From Panulirus ornatus (Eukaryota; Arthropoda; Malacostraca; Decapoda; Palinuridae), in the NCBI RefSeq assembly GCF_036320965.1, contig NC_092234.1:35070703-35134702 (forward strand): a stretch of 64,000 nucleotides of DNA, written 5' to 3'. This document shows, piece by piece, positions 51,236 through 63,415 of the stretch. Every line of letters starts with the position of its first letter. The stretch's first letter is position 1. A program made the translations under genes and the position numbers. Below the pieces are notes generated by a model that saw only the letters and a program-made list of their open reading frames with translations, made no database searches and was not told the origin of the DNA.

Positions 51236-53160
51236 AGCCAGCAAGGCAGCAGGTTTGAATGGTATTGCAGTGGAATTTATTAAAAAAGGGGGTGACTGTA
51301 TTGTTGACTGGTTGGTAAGGTTATGTAATGTATGTATGATTCATGGTGAGGTGCCTGAGGATTGGCGGAATGCTTGCATAGTGCCATTGTACAAAGGCAA
51401 AGGGGATAAGAGTGAGTGCTCAAATTACAGAGGTATAGGTTTGTTGAGTATTCCTGGTAAATTATATGGGAGGGTATTGATTGAGAGGGTGAAGGCATGT
51501 ACAGAGCATCAGATTGGGGAAGAGCAGTGTGGTTTCAGAAGTGGTAGAGGATGTGTGGATCAGGTGTTTGCTTTGAAGAATGTATGTGAGAAATACTTAG
51601 AAAAGCAAATGAATTTGTATGTAGCATTTATGGATCTGGAGAAGGCATATGATAAGAGTTGATAGAGATGCTCTGTGGAAGGTATTAAGAATATATGGTG
51701 TGGGAGGCAAGTTGTTAGAAGCAGTGAAAAGTTTTTATCGAGGATGTAAGGCATGTGTACGTGTAGGAAGAGAGGAAAGTGATTGGTTCTCAGTGAATGT
51801 AGGTTTGCGGCAGGGGTGTGTGATGTCTCAATGGTTGTTTCATTTGTTTATGGATGGGGTTGTTAGGGAGGTGAATGCAAGAGTTTTGGAAAGAGGGGCA
51901 AGTATGAAGTCTATTGTGGATGAGAGAGCTTGGGAAGTGAGTCAGTTGTTGTTTGCTGATGATACAGCACTGGTGGCTGATTCATGTGAGAAACTGCAGA
52001 AGCTGGTGACTGAGTTTGGTAAAGTGTGTGAAAGAAGAAAGTTAAGAGTAAATGTGAATAAGAGCAAGGTTATTAGGTACAGAAGGGTTGAGGGTCAAGT
52101 CAATTGGGAGGTAAGTTTGAATGGAGAAAAACTGGAGGAAGTAAAGTGTTTTAGATATCTGGGAGTGGATCTGGCAGTGGATGGAACCATGGAAGCGGAA
52201 GTGAATCATAGGGTGGGGGAGGGGGCGAAATTCCTGGGAGCCTTGAAGAATGTGTGGAAGTCGAGAACATTATCTAGGAAAGCAAAAATGGGTATGTTTG
52301 AAGGAATAGTGGTTCCAACAATGTTGTATGGTTGCAAGGCGTGGGCTATGGATAGAGTTGTGCGCAGGAGGGTGGATGTGCTGGAAATGAGATGTTTGAG
52401 GACAATATGTGGTGTGAGGTGGTTTGATCGAGTAAGTAATGTAAGGGTAAGAGAGATGTGTGGAAATAAAAAAAGTGTGGTTGAGAGAGCAGAAGAGGGT
52501 GTTTTGAAATGGTTTGGGCACATGGAGAGAATGAGTGAGGAAAGATTGACCAAGAGGATATACGTGTCGGAGGTGGAGGGAATGAGGAGAAGTGGGAGAC
52601 CAAATTGGAGGTGGAAAGATGGAGTGAAAAAGATTTTGAGTGATTGGGGCCTGAACATGCAGGAGGATGAAAGGCGGGCAAGGAATAGAGTGAATTGGAT
52701 CGATGTGGTATACCGGGGTCGACGTGCTGTCAATGGATTGAATCAGGGCATGTGAAGCATCTGGGGTAAACTATGGAAAGTTCTGTGGGGCCTGGATGTG
52801 GAAAGGGAGCTGTGGTTTCGGGCATTATTGCATGACAGCTGGAGACTGAGTGTGAGCGAATGGGGCCTTTGTTGTCTTTTCCTGGAGCTGCCTCGCGCAC
52901 AAGGGGGGAGGGGGATGTTATTCCGTGTGTGGCGGGGTGGCGATGGGGGTGAGTAGGGGCAGACAGTGTGAATTGTGTGCATGTGTGTATGTGTGTGTGT
53001 CTGTGTGTGTACGTTGGGATGTGTTGGTGTGTACGTTTGCGTGTGTGGACTTGTGTGTGTGTGCATGTGTGTGGGGGTGGGTTGGGCCATTTCTTTCGTC
53101 TGTTTCCTTGTGCTACCTCGCAGGCGCAGGAGACAGCGACAAAGCAAAATATATAAATAT
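51236..53160 (+). mobile_element. RTE-A copy, 5'-truncated, long 3' UTR (in duplication unit 1)
   Basis: It begins at the KAAGLNGIAVEFIKKGGDC codons (51240-51297). A one-base insertion near 51656 (KAYD-K-S-stop) splits the frame into 51129-51662 and 51649-52755. The C terminus ends LNQGM-stop. The long 3' UTR carries both the internal segment (52885-52905, partly changed) and the terminal hairpin (53113-53134), and a TA-rich tail to about 53160. It lies head to head with the minus-strand copy. Confidence 0.88.
51649..52755 (+). pseudogene. RTE-A reverse transcriptase, 368-codon frame (unit 1)
   Basis: It starts just after the frameshift at VDRDALWKVL. It has LRQGCVMSQWLFHLF (Pro to Gln and Asn to His changes in a normally constant box), FADDTALVAD near residue 107, FRYLGVDLA, and the complete C-terminal tail KILSDWGLNMQ to LNQGM. 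The frame is otherwise open. Confidence 0.85.
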
Positions 53161-53919
53161 ATATAATTCATACATGCTGCCCTTATTCATTCCCGTCGCC
53201 ACCCCGCCACACATGAAATGACAACCCCTTCCCCCCGTACACGCATGAGGTAGTGCTAGGAAAAGACAACAAAGGCAACATTCATTCACACTATGTCTCT
53301 AGCTGTCATGTATAATGCATAGAAACCACAGCTCCCTTTCCACATCCAGGCCCCACAAAACTTTCCATGGTTTACCCCAGACGCCTCATATGCCCTGGTT
53401 CAATCCAATGACAGCCCGTCAACCCTGGTATACCACATCGTTCCAATTCACTCTATTCCTTGCATGCCTTTCACCCTCCTGCATGTTCAGGCCCCAATTG
53501 CTCAAAATCCTTTTCACCCCATCTTTCCACCTCCAATTTCTCCCACTTCTTGTTCCCTCCACCTCTGACACATATATACTTTTTGTCAATCTTTCCTCAC
53601 TCACTCTCTCCACGTGACAAAACCATTTCAAAACACCCTCTTCTGCTCTCTCAACCACAATCTTTTTATTACCACACATCTCACTTACCCTTTCATTACT
53701 TACTTGATCAAACACCTCACACCACATATTGTCCTCAAACATCTTTCCAACACATCCACCCTCCTTTGCACAACCCTATCTATAGCCCACGCCTCACAAC
53801 CATATAACACTGTTGGGACCACTATTCCTTCAAACATACTCATTTTTGCTTTCCGAGATAATGTTCTCGCCTTCCACAAATTTTTCAATACTACCAGAAC
53901 TTTCGCCCCCTTTCCCACC
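53161..53919 (-). mobile_element. RTE-A copy, minus strand, ends at the duplication junction (unit 1)
   Basis: It starts in the 3' UTR at the taattcatacatgctgccc segment, without the terminal hairpin. The internal hairpin-like segment is near 53240-53260, then the C terminus (53419-53742) and RT pieces (53700-53918). A deletion has removed some codons in the KCLRTICGVR and SGRPNWRW areas. At 53919 it is joined to the second copy of the 49196 element by the duplication event. Confidence 0.82.
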
Positions 53920-55959
53920 TATGATTCACTTCCGCTTCCATGGTTCCATCCACTGCCAAATCCAATCCCAGATATCTAAAACACTTCACCTCCTCCAGTT
54001 TTTCTCCATTCAAACTTACCTCCCAATTGACTTGTCCCTCAACCCTACTGTACCTAATAACCTTGCTCTTATTCACATTTACTCTCAGCTTTTCTTCTTT
54101 CACACACTTTACCAAACTCAGTCACCTGCTTCTGCAGTTTCTTACATGAATCAGCCACCAGCACTGTATCATCAGCAAACAACAACTGACTCACTTCCCA
54201 AGCTCTCTAGCATCCACAACAGGCTGCATACTTGCCCCTCTTTCCAAAACTTTTGCATTCACCTCCCTAACAACCCAATCCATAAACAAATTAAACAACC
54301 ATGGAGACATCACACACCCCTGACGCAAACCTACATTCATTGAGAACCAATCACTTTCCTCTCTTCCTACATGTACACATGCCTTACATCCTCGATAAAA
54401 ACTTTTCACTGCTTCTAACAAGTTGCCCCCACACCATATATTCTTAATACCTTCCACAGAGCATCTCTATCAACTCTATCATATGCCTTCTCCAGATCCA
54501 TAAGTGCTACACACAAATCCATTTGCTTTTCTAAGTACTTTTCACATACATTCTTCAAAGCAAACACCTGATCCATACATCCTCTACCACTTCTGAAACC
54601 ACACTGCTCTTCCCCAATCTGATGCTCAGTAAATGCATTCACCCTCTCAATCAATACCCCTCCATATAATTTCCCAGCAATACTCAACAAACTTATACCT
54701 CTGTAATTTGAGCACTCACTTTTATCACCTTTGCCTTTGTACAATGGAACTATGCAAGCATTCCGCCAATCCTCAGGCACCTCACCATGAGTCATACATA
54801 TATCAAATAACCTTACCAACCAGTCAACAATACAGTCACCCTATTTTTGAATAAATTCCACTACAATACAATCCAAACCCGCTGCCTTGCCGGCTTTCAT
54901 CTTCCGCAAAGCTTTTACTACCTCTTCTCTATTTACCAAATCATTCTCCCTAACCCTCTCACTTTGCACACCAAACACCCTATCTCTGCCACTCTATCAT
55001 CAAACACATTCTACAAACCTTCAAAATCTCCTTCTCACATCACCACTACTTGTTATCACCTTCCCATTAGCCCCCTTCACTGAAGTTCCCATTGATTCCC
55101 TTGTCTTACGCACTTTATTTACCTCCTTCCAAAACATCTTTTTATTCTCCCTAAAATTTAATGATAATCTTTAACCCCAACTCTCATTTCCCCTCTTTTT
55201 CATCTCTTGCACCTTTCTCTTGACCTCCTGCCTCCTTCTTTTATACATCTCCCACTCATCTGCATTATTTCCTTGTAAAAATCGTCCAAATGCCTCTCTC
55301 TTCTCTTTCACTAATAATCTTACTTCTTCATCCCACCACTCACTACCCTTTCTAGTCTGCCCATTTCCCACGCTTCTCATGCCACAAGCATCTTTTGCGC
55401 AAGCCATCACTGCTTCCCTAAATACATCCCATTCCTCCCCCACTGCCCTTACCTCCTTTGTTCTCACCTTTTTCCATTCTGCACTCAGTCTCTCCTAGTA
55501 CTTCCTCACACAAGTCTCCTTCCCAAGCTCACTTACTCTCACCACTCTCTTCACCCCAACACTCTCTCTTCTTTTCTGAAAACATCTACAAATCTTCACC
55601 TTCGCCTCCACAAAATAATGATCAGACATCCCTCTAGTTGCACCTCTCAGCACATTAAACATCCAAAAGTCTCTGTTTCATGCGCCTATCAGTTAACACG
55701 CAATCCAATAACGCTTTCTGGCCATCTCTCCTACTTACATACGTATACTTATGTATATCTCTTTATAAACCAGGTATTCCCAATATTCAGTCCTTTTCGG
55801 CACATAAATCTACAAGCTCTTCACCATTTCCATTTACAACACTGAACACCCTGTGTTCACCAATTATTCCCTCAACTGCCACATTACTCACCTTTCCATT
55901 CAAATCACCCATCACTATAACCCGGTCTCGTGCATCAAAACCATTAACACACTCATTCA
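53920..55959 (-). mobile_element. Second copy of the minus-strand RTE-A element (unit 2)
   Basis: This is the duplicate of 49196-51235, with the same frameshifts and frames (54191-54457, 54415-54819, 55171-55467) at offset 4724. The shared disabling mutations show that it arose by DNA duplication and not by independent insertion. Confidence 0.93.
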
Positions 55960-57884
55960 AGCCAGCAAGGCAGCAGGTTTGAATGGTATTGCAGTGGAAT
56001 TTATTAAAAAAGGGGGTGACTGTATTGTTGACTGGTTGGTAAGGTTATGTAATGTATGTATGATTCATGGTGAGGTGCCTGAGGATTGGCGGAATGCTTG
56101 CATAGTGCCATTGTACAAAGGCAAAGGGGATAAGAGTGAGTGCTCAAATTACAGAGGTATAGGTTTGTTGAGTATTCCTGGTAAATTATATGGGAGGGTA
56201 TTGATTGAGAGGGTGAAGGCATGTACAGAGCATCAGATTGGGGAAGAGCAGTGTGGTTTCAGAAGTGGTAGAGGATGTGTGGATCAGGTGTTTGCTTTGA
56301 AGAATGTATGTGAGAAATACTTAGAAAAGCAAATGAATTTGTATGTAGCATTTATGGATCTGGAGAAGGCATATGATAAGAGTTGATAGAGATGCTCTGT
56401 GGAAGGTATTAAGAATATATGGTGTGGGAGGCAAGTTGTTAGAAGCAGTGAAAAGTTTTTATCGAGGATGTAAGGCATGTGTACGTGTAGGAAGAGAGGA
56501 AAGTGATTGGTTCTCAGTGAATGTAGGTTTGCGGCAGGGGTGTGTGATGTCTCAATGGTTGTTTCATTTGTTTATGGATGGGGTTGTTAGGGAGGTGAAT
56601 GCAAGAGTTTTGGAAAGAGGGGCAAGTATGAAGTCTATTGTGGATGAGAGAGCTTGGGAAGTGAGTCAGTTGTTGTTTGCTGATGATACAGCACTGGTGG
56701 CTGATTCATGTGAGAAACTGCAGAAGCTGGTGACTGAGTTTGGTAAAGTGTGTGAAAGAAGAAAGTTAAGAGTAAATGTGAATAAGAGCAAGGTTATTAG
56801 GTACAGAAGGGTTGAGGGTCAAGTCAATTGGGAGGTAAGTTTGAATGGAGAAAAACTGGAGGAAGTAAAGTGTTTTAGATATCTGGGAGTGGATCTGGCA
56901 GTGGATGGAACCATGGAAGCGGAAGTGAATCATAGGGTGGGGGAGGGGGCGAAATTCCTGGGAGCCTTGAAGAATGTGTGGAAGTCGAGAACATTATCTA
57001 GGAAAGCAAAAATGGGTATGTTTGAAGGAATAGTGGTTCCAACAATGTTGTATGGTTGCAAGGCGTGGGCTATGGATAGAGTTGTGCGCAGGAGGGTGGA
57101 TGTGCTGGAAATGAGATGTTTGAGGACAATATGTGGTGTGAGGTGGTTTGATCGAGTAAGTAATGTAAGGGTAAGAGAGATGTGTGGAAATAAAAAAAGT
57201 GTGGTTGAGAGAGCAGAAGAGGGTGTTTTGAAATGGTTTGGGCACATGGAGAGAATGAGTGAGGAAAGATTGACCAAGAGGATATACGTGTCGGAGGTGG
57301 AGGGAATGAGGAGAAGTGGGAGACCAAATTGGAGGTGGAAAGATGGAGTGAAAAAGATTTTGAGTGATTGGGGCCTGAACATGCAGGAGGATGAAAGGCG
57401 GGCAAGGAATAGAGTGAATTGGATCGATGTGGTATACCGGGGTCGACGTGCTGTCAATGGATTGAATCAGGGCATGTGAAGCATCTGGGGTAAACTATGG
57501 AAAGTTCTGTGGGGCCTGGATGTGGAAAGGGAGCTGTGGTTTCGGGCATTATTGCATGACAGCTGGAGACTGAGTGTGAGCGAATGGGGCCTTTGTTGTC
57601 TTTTCCTGGAGCTGCCTCGCGCACAAGGGGGGAGGGGGATGTTATTCCGTGTGTGGCGGGGTGGCGATGGGGGTGAGTAGGGGCAGACAGTGTGAATTGT
57701 GTGCATGTGTGTATGTGTGTGTGTCTGTGTGTGTACGTTGGGATGTGTTGGTGTGTACGTTTGCGTGTGTGGACTTGTGTGTGTGTGCATGTGTGTGGGG
57801 GTGGGTTGGGCCATTTCTTTCGTCTGTTTCCTTGTGCTACCTCGCAGGCGCAGGAGACAGCGACAAAGCAAAATATATAAATAT
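55960..57884 (+). mobile_element. Second copy of the plus-strand RTE-A element (unit 2)
   Basis: This is the duplicate of 51236-53160. The same one-base insertion and the same unusual residues (MSQWLFHLF) recur, with the 368-codon frame at 56373-57479. Confidence 0.93.
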
Positions 57885-58842
57885 ATATAATTCATACATG
57901 CTGCCCTTATTCATTCCCGTCGCCACCCCGCCACACATGAAATGACAACCCCTTCCCCCCGTACACGCATGAGGTAGTGCTAGGAAAAGACAACAAAGGC
58001 AACATTCATTCACACTATGTCTCTAGCCGTCATGTATAATGCATAGAAACCACAGCTCCCTTTCCACATCCAGGCCCCACAAAACTTTCCATGGTTTACC
58101 CCAGACGCCTCATATGCCCTGGTTCAATCCAATGACAGCCCGTCAACCCTGGTATACCACATCGTTCCAATTCACTCTATTCCTTGCATGCCTTTCACCC
58201 TCCTGCATGTTCAGGCCCCAATTGCTCAAAATCCTTTTCACCCCATCTTTCCACCTCCAATTTCTCCCACTTCTTGTTCCCTCCACCTCTGACACATATA
58301 TACTTTTTGTCAATCTTTCCTCACTCACTCTCTCCACGTGACAAAACCATTTCAAAACACCCTCTTCTGCTCTCTCAACCACAATCTTTTTATTACCACA
58401 CATCTCACTTACCCTTTCATTACTTACTTGATCAAACACCTCACACCACATATTGTCCTCAAACATCTTTCCAACACATCCACCCTCCTTTGCACAACCC
58501 TATCTATAGCCCACGCCTCACAACCATATAACACTGTTGGGACCACTATTCCTTCAAACATACTCATTTTTGCTTTCCGAGATAATGTTCTCGCCTTCCA
58601 CAAATTTTTCAATACTACCAGAACTTTCGCCCCCTTTCCCACCGTGACTCACTCTCACTTCCATGGTTCCCTCCGCTGCCAAATCCACTTCAATATATCT
58701 AATACACTTCACTTCCTCCAGTTTTTCTCAATTCAAACTTGCGTCCCAATTGACTTGTCCCTTAACTCTACTGTACCTAATAACCTTGCTCTTATTCACA
58801 ATTACTCTTAGCTTTCTTCTTTCACACACTTTACCAAACTCT
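57885..58842 (-). mobile_element. Right-hand RTE-A copy, extends past the duplication
   Basis: 57885-58643 duplicates 53161-53919. 58644-58842 is unique and continues the same RTE-A copy through the FRYLGVD, GEKLEEVK and KLRVN segments, ending at the LVKVCE-type segment (ctttaccaaactc). This unique end shows which copy supplied the right breakpoint. Confidence 0.88.
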
Positions 58843-59345
58843 AAACATTTTGCAAGATGTTATTTTCAGAGCAGGTTAGAAGTCAAACCTTCCAATGTTT
58901 TCCATGTCTATATTTTACAAAAATTTACACCTGTTCCAGGATACGAAATTTAATATCTAGTGATCCTGGTATGTACAGCAATTAGGAGAAGGTTTTCAGT
59001 ATACTCTCTGGCTTGGCTATTTTGCTAGCAAAGCAGCCTGTTCATAGTAAGAGGTGTTCTATTCATAAAGTATGAATGCTTTTTGGTAATGGTAATCATT
59101 GGTTTGCCATCAGATGGTTGTAAAAATTGTAAAAATCTATTTCATAGCTGTATTCAATGATGCACTGATTGATAGTGCAATAACAACACAGGTGTGCCTG
59201 AAACCTTACTCTCTGTCTCACCATGCAAAATATATATATCAAACAAAAATCATTAAATTAATGTATGTTACCCAAATCATTTACATAACAAAGAACAGGG
59301 ATGAAGTTACTCTAAAGAATATACATAAACTGTCAAAGACTTTAC
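58843..59345. other. Intron sequence downstream of PKC exon a
   Basis: AT-rich. The 88-codon plus-strand frame at 59099-59365 overlaps the exon on the other strand and has no motif. No repeat was recognised. Confidence 0.5.
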
Positions 59346-59478
59346 CTTCACATTGGAGCCCCTGACGGATAAGGCCATAAAGCAACGAGCCACAGTGGTC
59401 ACAAAATGTAAATCGCTTGTATGAGTGTACAGAAAACCGATGTGGCACATTGACATTGAACCGCTGCTGACCACTTCC
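59346..59478 (-). CDS. Pkc98E: nPKC exon a: first two-thirds of the C1B diacylglycerol-binding zinc finger
   Basis: The exon is 133 bp, with acceptor tcaatcgcag (AG at 59480-59479) and donor GTAAAG from 59345. It encodes 44 codons plus one base (phase 1). The peptide starts [15 protein letters not shown] and ends RQGLQCE. It carries the first half of the C1 zinc pattern: His, 12 residues, Cys-DH-Cys, 13 residues, then Cys. Known role of C1B: binding diacylglycerol or phorbol ester at the membrane, with two structural zinc ions. The exon is intact and uninterrupted. The intron after it (59345 down to 47120) contains the 4.7-kb tandem duplication. Confidence 0.93.
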
Positions 59479-59756
59479 CTGCGATTGATAAAAAGAAAAA
59501 AATTAGTTTTGTGCTGTTTACTACTTGTAATGTTTAACACATCCACAACTACATCTTACACATAAAGGGATTGAAAATTTTGATACAGATATGCATACAC
59601 AACTATATAAATTAATGGAAAAAAAAAAATTTTCATACATGTATGCAATGTCCCATATTTCCAATAAGCACCAGGAACGAATGAAATAATGGCTCATTTA
59701 CTTACATCTTCTCTCTACCAGGAACAAATGAAGTAATGGCTCATTTACTTACATCT
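59479..59756. repeat. Intron sequence upstream of PKC exon a with a 40-bp tandem repeat
   Basis: After the acceptor, an A-rich run lies at 59619-59629. A 40-base unit accaggaacgaatgaaataa... is present at 59670-59709 and again at 59717-59756 with two mismatches. The rest is unassigned. Confidence 0.8.
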
Positions 59757-60245
59757 CTCTATCTCTAGTGTGTAATGCACTAAAACCACAGCTCCCTATC
59801 CACACCAAGGTCCCAAAGACTTTTCCATAGTTTCCCCTGACTGCATCATATACCCTGGTTTAGCCTACTGACATGTCACTTCCTGTATACAAAATTACTC
59901 CAGTTAACTCTATCTCAAGTATGCCTTACCCTTCCTGCATGTTCAATCCCTTAGCACCCAAAACCTTTTCCACTCCATCCTCCCATCTCCAAACTAGTCT
60001 CCTCCCTTTCCTTGCCCACTCTATTTCTGTAACAGGTAACCTCTTTGTCAGCTTCTCCTCATTCATTATCAATATATGTACAAACCATTACAGCACAACC
60101 TCTTAACTCAACCATATTCTTCCTATTTCCTAATCACTCACTTACCCTATTATTTCATACCAATCAACACCCCTCACACCACATGGTCTTCAAATATATC
60201 ATTTCCAAAACATTCATTTTTTTCCATACGATCTCATCTTGAGCC
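59757..60245 (-). mobile_element. Old RTE-A-like fragment, C terminus
   Basis: On the minus strand it follows the known order (internal UTR segment, ttccatagtttcccc box at 59823-59840, C-terminal tail codons, KWFGHMERMS-type region) but with much higher divergence than other copies. It meets a plus-strand copy at about 60246. Confidence 0.65.
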
Positions 60246-60955
60246 TATCACTCACACAAAGGGGGCAAAAGGTTCTGAGAGCACTGAAGAATGTTTGAAA
60301 GGCAAGAACATTATCTCTGACAGCAAAAATGGGCATGTTTGAAGGAATAATGGTTCCAACAATGTTATGTGGTTACGAGGCATGGGCTTTAGATAGGGTT
60401 GTGCATAGGACGGTGGATGTGTTGAAATGAAGTGTTTGAGGACAATATGTTGTGTAAGGTGGTTTGATCAAGTAATGAAAGGATAAGAAGGTTCTGTGGT
60501 AATAAAAAGAGTGTGGTTGAGAGAGCAGAAGAGGGTGTTGAAATGGTTGAACACATTGAGAGAATGAGTGAGGAAAGATTGACAATGAGAATATATACGT
60601 CAGAGGTGGAGGGAACAAGGAGAAGCGGGAGACCAAATTGGAGGTGGAAGGATGGATTGAAAAAGATTTTGAACAATCGGTGTTTGAACACAGAGGAAGG
60701 TGAAAGGCATGCAAGGAATAGAGTGAACTGGAACGATATGGTATATCAGGGTCGACATGCTGTCAATGCATTGAATCAGGGCATGTGAAGAGTCTGGGGT
60801 AAACCATAGAAAGGCTCATGGGGCCTGGAGGAGGAAAGGGTGCTGTGGTTTCAGTGCGTTACACATGACAGCTAGAGACAGTGTGAACGAATGTGGCCAT
60901 TGTTGTCTTTTCCTAGTACTACCTTGCATGCACGCAGAGGGATGGGGTGTTCAGT
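60246..60955 (+). mobile_element. RTE-A fragment, C terminus and part of the long 3' UTR
   Basis: It starts at the KGAKVLRALK-type segment (60258), has a frame at 60513-60788 with RRSGRPNWRWKDGLKKIL and LNQGM-stop, and the 3' UTR to the first hairpin-like segment near 60920-60945. The next RTE-A copy then begins in the endonuclease. A one-base loss in KWFGH and other indels break the frame. Confidence 0.78.
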
Positions 60956-63372
60956 GTCGTAAATGTAAATAGATAAGAGCCTGTAGATATGCGTGCTGAA
61001 AACAGACGGGTGATTGGGAATACCTGGTTTAAAAAGAGAGATATACATAAGTATACGTATGTAAGTGAGAGAGATGGCCAGAGAGTGTTACTTGATCACT
61101 TGTTAATTGACAGATGCGTGAAACAGAGACTTTTGGATGTTAAGGTGCTGAGAGGGGCAACTGGAGGAATGTCTGATCATTATCTTGTGGAGGCGAAGGT
61201 GAAGATATGTAGAGGTTTTCAGGAGAGAAGAGAGAATGCTGGGGTGAAGGGAGTGGTGAGAGTAAGTGAGCTTGGAAAGGAGACTTGTGTGAGGAAGTAC
61301 CAGGAGAGCTTGATTGCAGAATTAAAAAAGGTGAGAGAAATGACATAAGGGGAGCAGGGCAGGAATGGGATGTATTTAGGGAAGCAGTGGTGGCTTGCGC
61401 AAAAGATGTTTGTGGCATGAGAAAGGTGGGAGGTGGGAAGATTAGAAAGGGTAGTGAGTGGTGGGATGAAGAAATAAGATTGTTAGTGAAAGAGAAGAGA
61501 GATGTATTTGGGCAATTTTTGCATGGAAATAGTGCAAATGACTGGGAGATGTGTAAAAGAAAGAGGTAAGAGGTCAAGAGAAATGTGTAAGAGGTGAAAA
61601 GAAGGACAAATGAGAGTTGGGGTGAGAGAGTATCATTAAATTTGAGGGAGAATAAAAAGATGTTTTGGAAGGAGGCAAGTAAAGTGCGTAAGACAAGAGA
61701 ACAAATGGGAACATCGGTGAAGGGGGCAAATGGGGAGGTAATAACAAGAAGTGGTAAAGTGAGAGGGAGATGATGTGAGTATTTTGACGGTTTGTTGAAT
61801 GTGTTTGATGATAGAGTGGCAGATATAGGGTGTTTTGGTCGAGGTGGTGTGCGAAGTGAAAGAGTCAGGGAGAATGATTTGTTAAACTGAGAAGAGGTAG
61901 TGAAGCTTTGCGGAAGATGAAAGCCGGGAAGGAGGCGGGTTTGGATGCCACTGCATTGGAATTTATCATAAAAGGCGGGTGACTTTGTTGTTGACTGAGG
62001 ATATTCAATGAATGTATGGTTCATGGTGAAATGCCTAAGGGTTGGTGGAATGCATGCATAGTGCCACTGTACAAAGGCAAAGGGGATAAAGGTGAGTGTT
62101 CAAATTACAGAGGTATAAGTTGGTTGAGTATTCCTGGAAAATTACAAGAGAGGGTATTGATTGAGAGGGTTAAGACATGTACAGAGCATCAGAATGAGGA
62201 AGAACAGTGTGGCTTCAGAAGTGGTAGAGGATGTGTGGATCAGATGTTTGCTTTGAAGAATGTATGTGAGAAATACTTAGAAAAACAAGAGGGAATATGA
62301 TAAGAGTTGATAGAGATGCTCTGTGGAAGATATTAGGAGTACATGGTGTGGGAGGTAAGTTGCTAGAAGCAGTGAAAAGTTTTCATCAAGGATGTAAGGC
62401 ATGAGTACGAGTAGGAAGAGAGGAAATTGATTGGTTCCTGGTGAATGTCGATTTGCGGCAAGGATGCGTGATGTCTCCATGGTTGTTTAATTTGTTTATG
62501 GATGGGGTTGTTAGGGAGGTGGATGCAAGAGATTTGGAGAGAGGGGCAAGTATGCAGTCTGTTGTGGATGAGAGGGCTTGGGAAGTGGGTCAGTTGTTCG
62601 CTGATGATACAGCTCTGGTGGATGATTTGGGTGAGAAACTGCAGAAGCTGATGACTGAGTTTGGTAAACTGTAAAGCTGAGAGTAAATGTGAATAAGAGC
62701 AAGGTTATTAGGTTCAGTAGGGTTGTAGGACAAGCAAATTGGGAGGGGAGTGTTAATGGAGAAAAACTGGAGGAAGTGAAGTGTTTTAGATATCTGGGAG
62801 TGGATTTGGCAGCGGATGGAACCATGGAAGCAGAAGTGAGTCACAGGGTGGGGAAGGGGCGAAGTTTCTGGGAGCATTGAGGAATGTGTGGAAGGCGAGA
62901 ACATTATCTCGGAGAGCAAAAACAGGTATGTTTGAAGGAATAGTGGTTCCAACAATGTTATATGGTTGTGAGGCATGGGATATAGATAGGGTTGTGCGGA
63001 GGAGGGTGGATGTGTTGGAAATGAGATGTCTGAGGACAACATGTGGTGTGAGGTGGTTTGCTCGAGTAAGTAATGAAAGGGTGAGAGAGATGTGTAGTAA
63101 TAAAAAGAGTGTGGTTGAGAGAGCAGAGGAGGGTGTATTGAAATGGTATGGTCACATCAAGAGAATGAGCGAGGAAAGATTGACAAAGAGGATGTATGTG
63201 TCAGAGGTGGAGGGAACCAGAAGTGGGAGACCAAATTGGAGGTGGGAGGATGGAGTGAAAAAGATTTTGAGCAATCAGGGCCTGAACATACAGGAAGGTG
63301 AAAGGCACGAAAGGCACTACCTCGCTAACGTGGGAGACAGCGACAAAGTATAATAAATAAATAAATAAACAC
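60956..63372 (+). mobile_element. RTE-A copy from endonuclease end to tail, 3' UTR deleted
   Basis: It starts in the endonuclease (RRVIGNTWFKKRDIHKYTYV at 61000-61060; GATGGMSDHYLVEAKVKI at 61155-61208 with the SDH motif), then the linker, RT (62016-62674; FADDTALVDDL near 62600) and the C terminus (62877-63300). Several frameshifts occur. After GERHER the sequence jumps straight to the terminal hairpin (tacctcgctaacgtgggaga, 63319-63338) and a (AATA)n tail to 63372, so the ORF end and nearly the whole 3' UTR are missing. Confidence 0.85.
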
Positions 63373-63415
63373 ATACACATATATGTATATGTGTGTGTAT
63401 GGGCATTTATGTATG

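Larger units (their letters stand above)
49196..53919. repeat. 4724-bp tandem duplication, unit 1
   Basis: The unit 49196-53919 is followed directly by a near-identical unit 53920-58643. Every open frame inside recurs at an offset of exactly 4724. The left edge (cacccTATGATTCAC) lies in a minus-strand RTE-A copy at its RVGEG codons. The right edge (tttcccacc) lies at the same RTE-A position in another minus-strand copy. One difference was seen: T at 53304, C at 58028. Confidence 0.95.
53920..58643. repeat. 4724-bp tandem duplication, unit 2
   Basis: This is the second copy of the unit. At its left junction (cttccc acc | tatgattcac, 53910-53930) the RTE-A frame is chimeric: the part to the left comes from the copy that continues after 58643, the part to the right from the copy at 49196. 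After 58643 the sequence goes on with gtgactcactctcacttcc, the natural continuation of the right-hand RTE-A copy. Confidence 0.95.

Noticed and set aside
48301..53160. Twin-priming explanation for the head-to-head pair
   Set aside because: The minus-strand part continues unbroken past the point where the plus-strand part begins in element coordinates, so both strands carry the same RT segments. That fits two insertions, unlike the true twin-primed copy at 24998-27586.
49196..58643. Direct repeats as a possible CRISPR array or satellite
   Set aside because: Only two units of 4.7 kb, composed of LINE copies. There are no short regularly spaced repeats, and the context is eukaryotic.
59099..59365. 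88-codon plus-strand frame overlapping the PKC exon region
   Set aside because: It runs opposite to the exon encoding C1B, has no motif, and the minus-strand exon explains the conservation.
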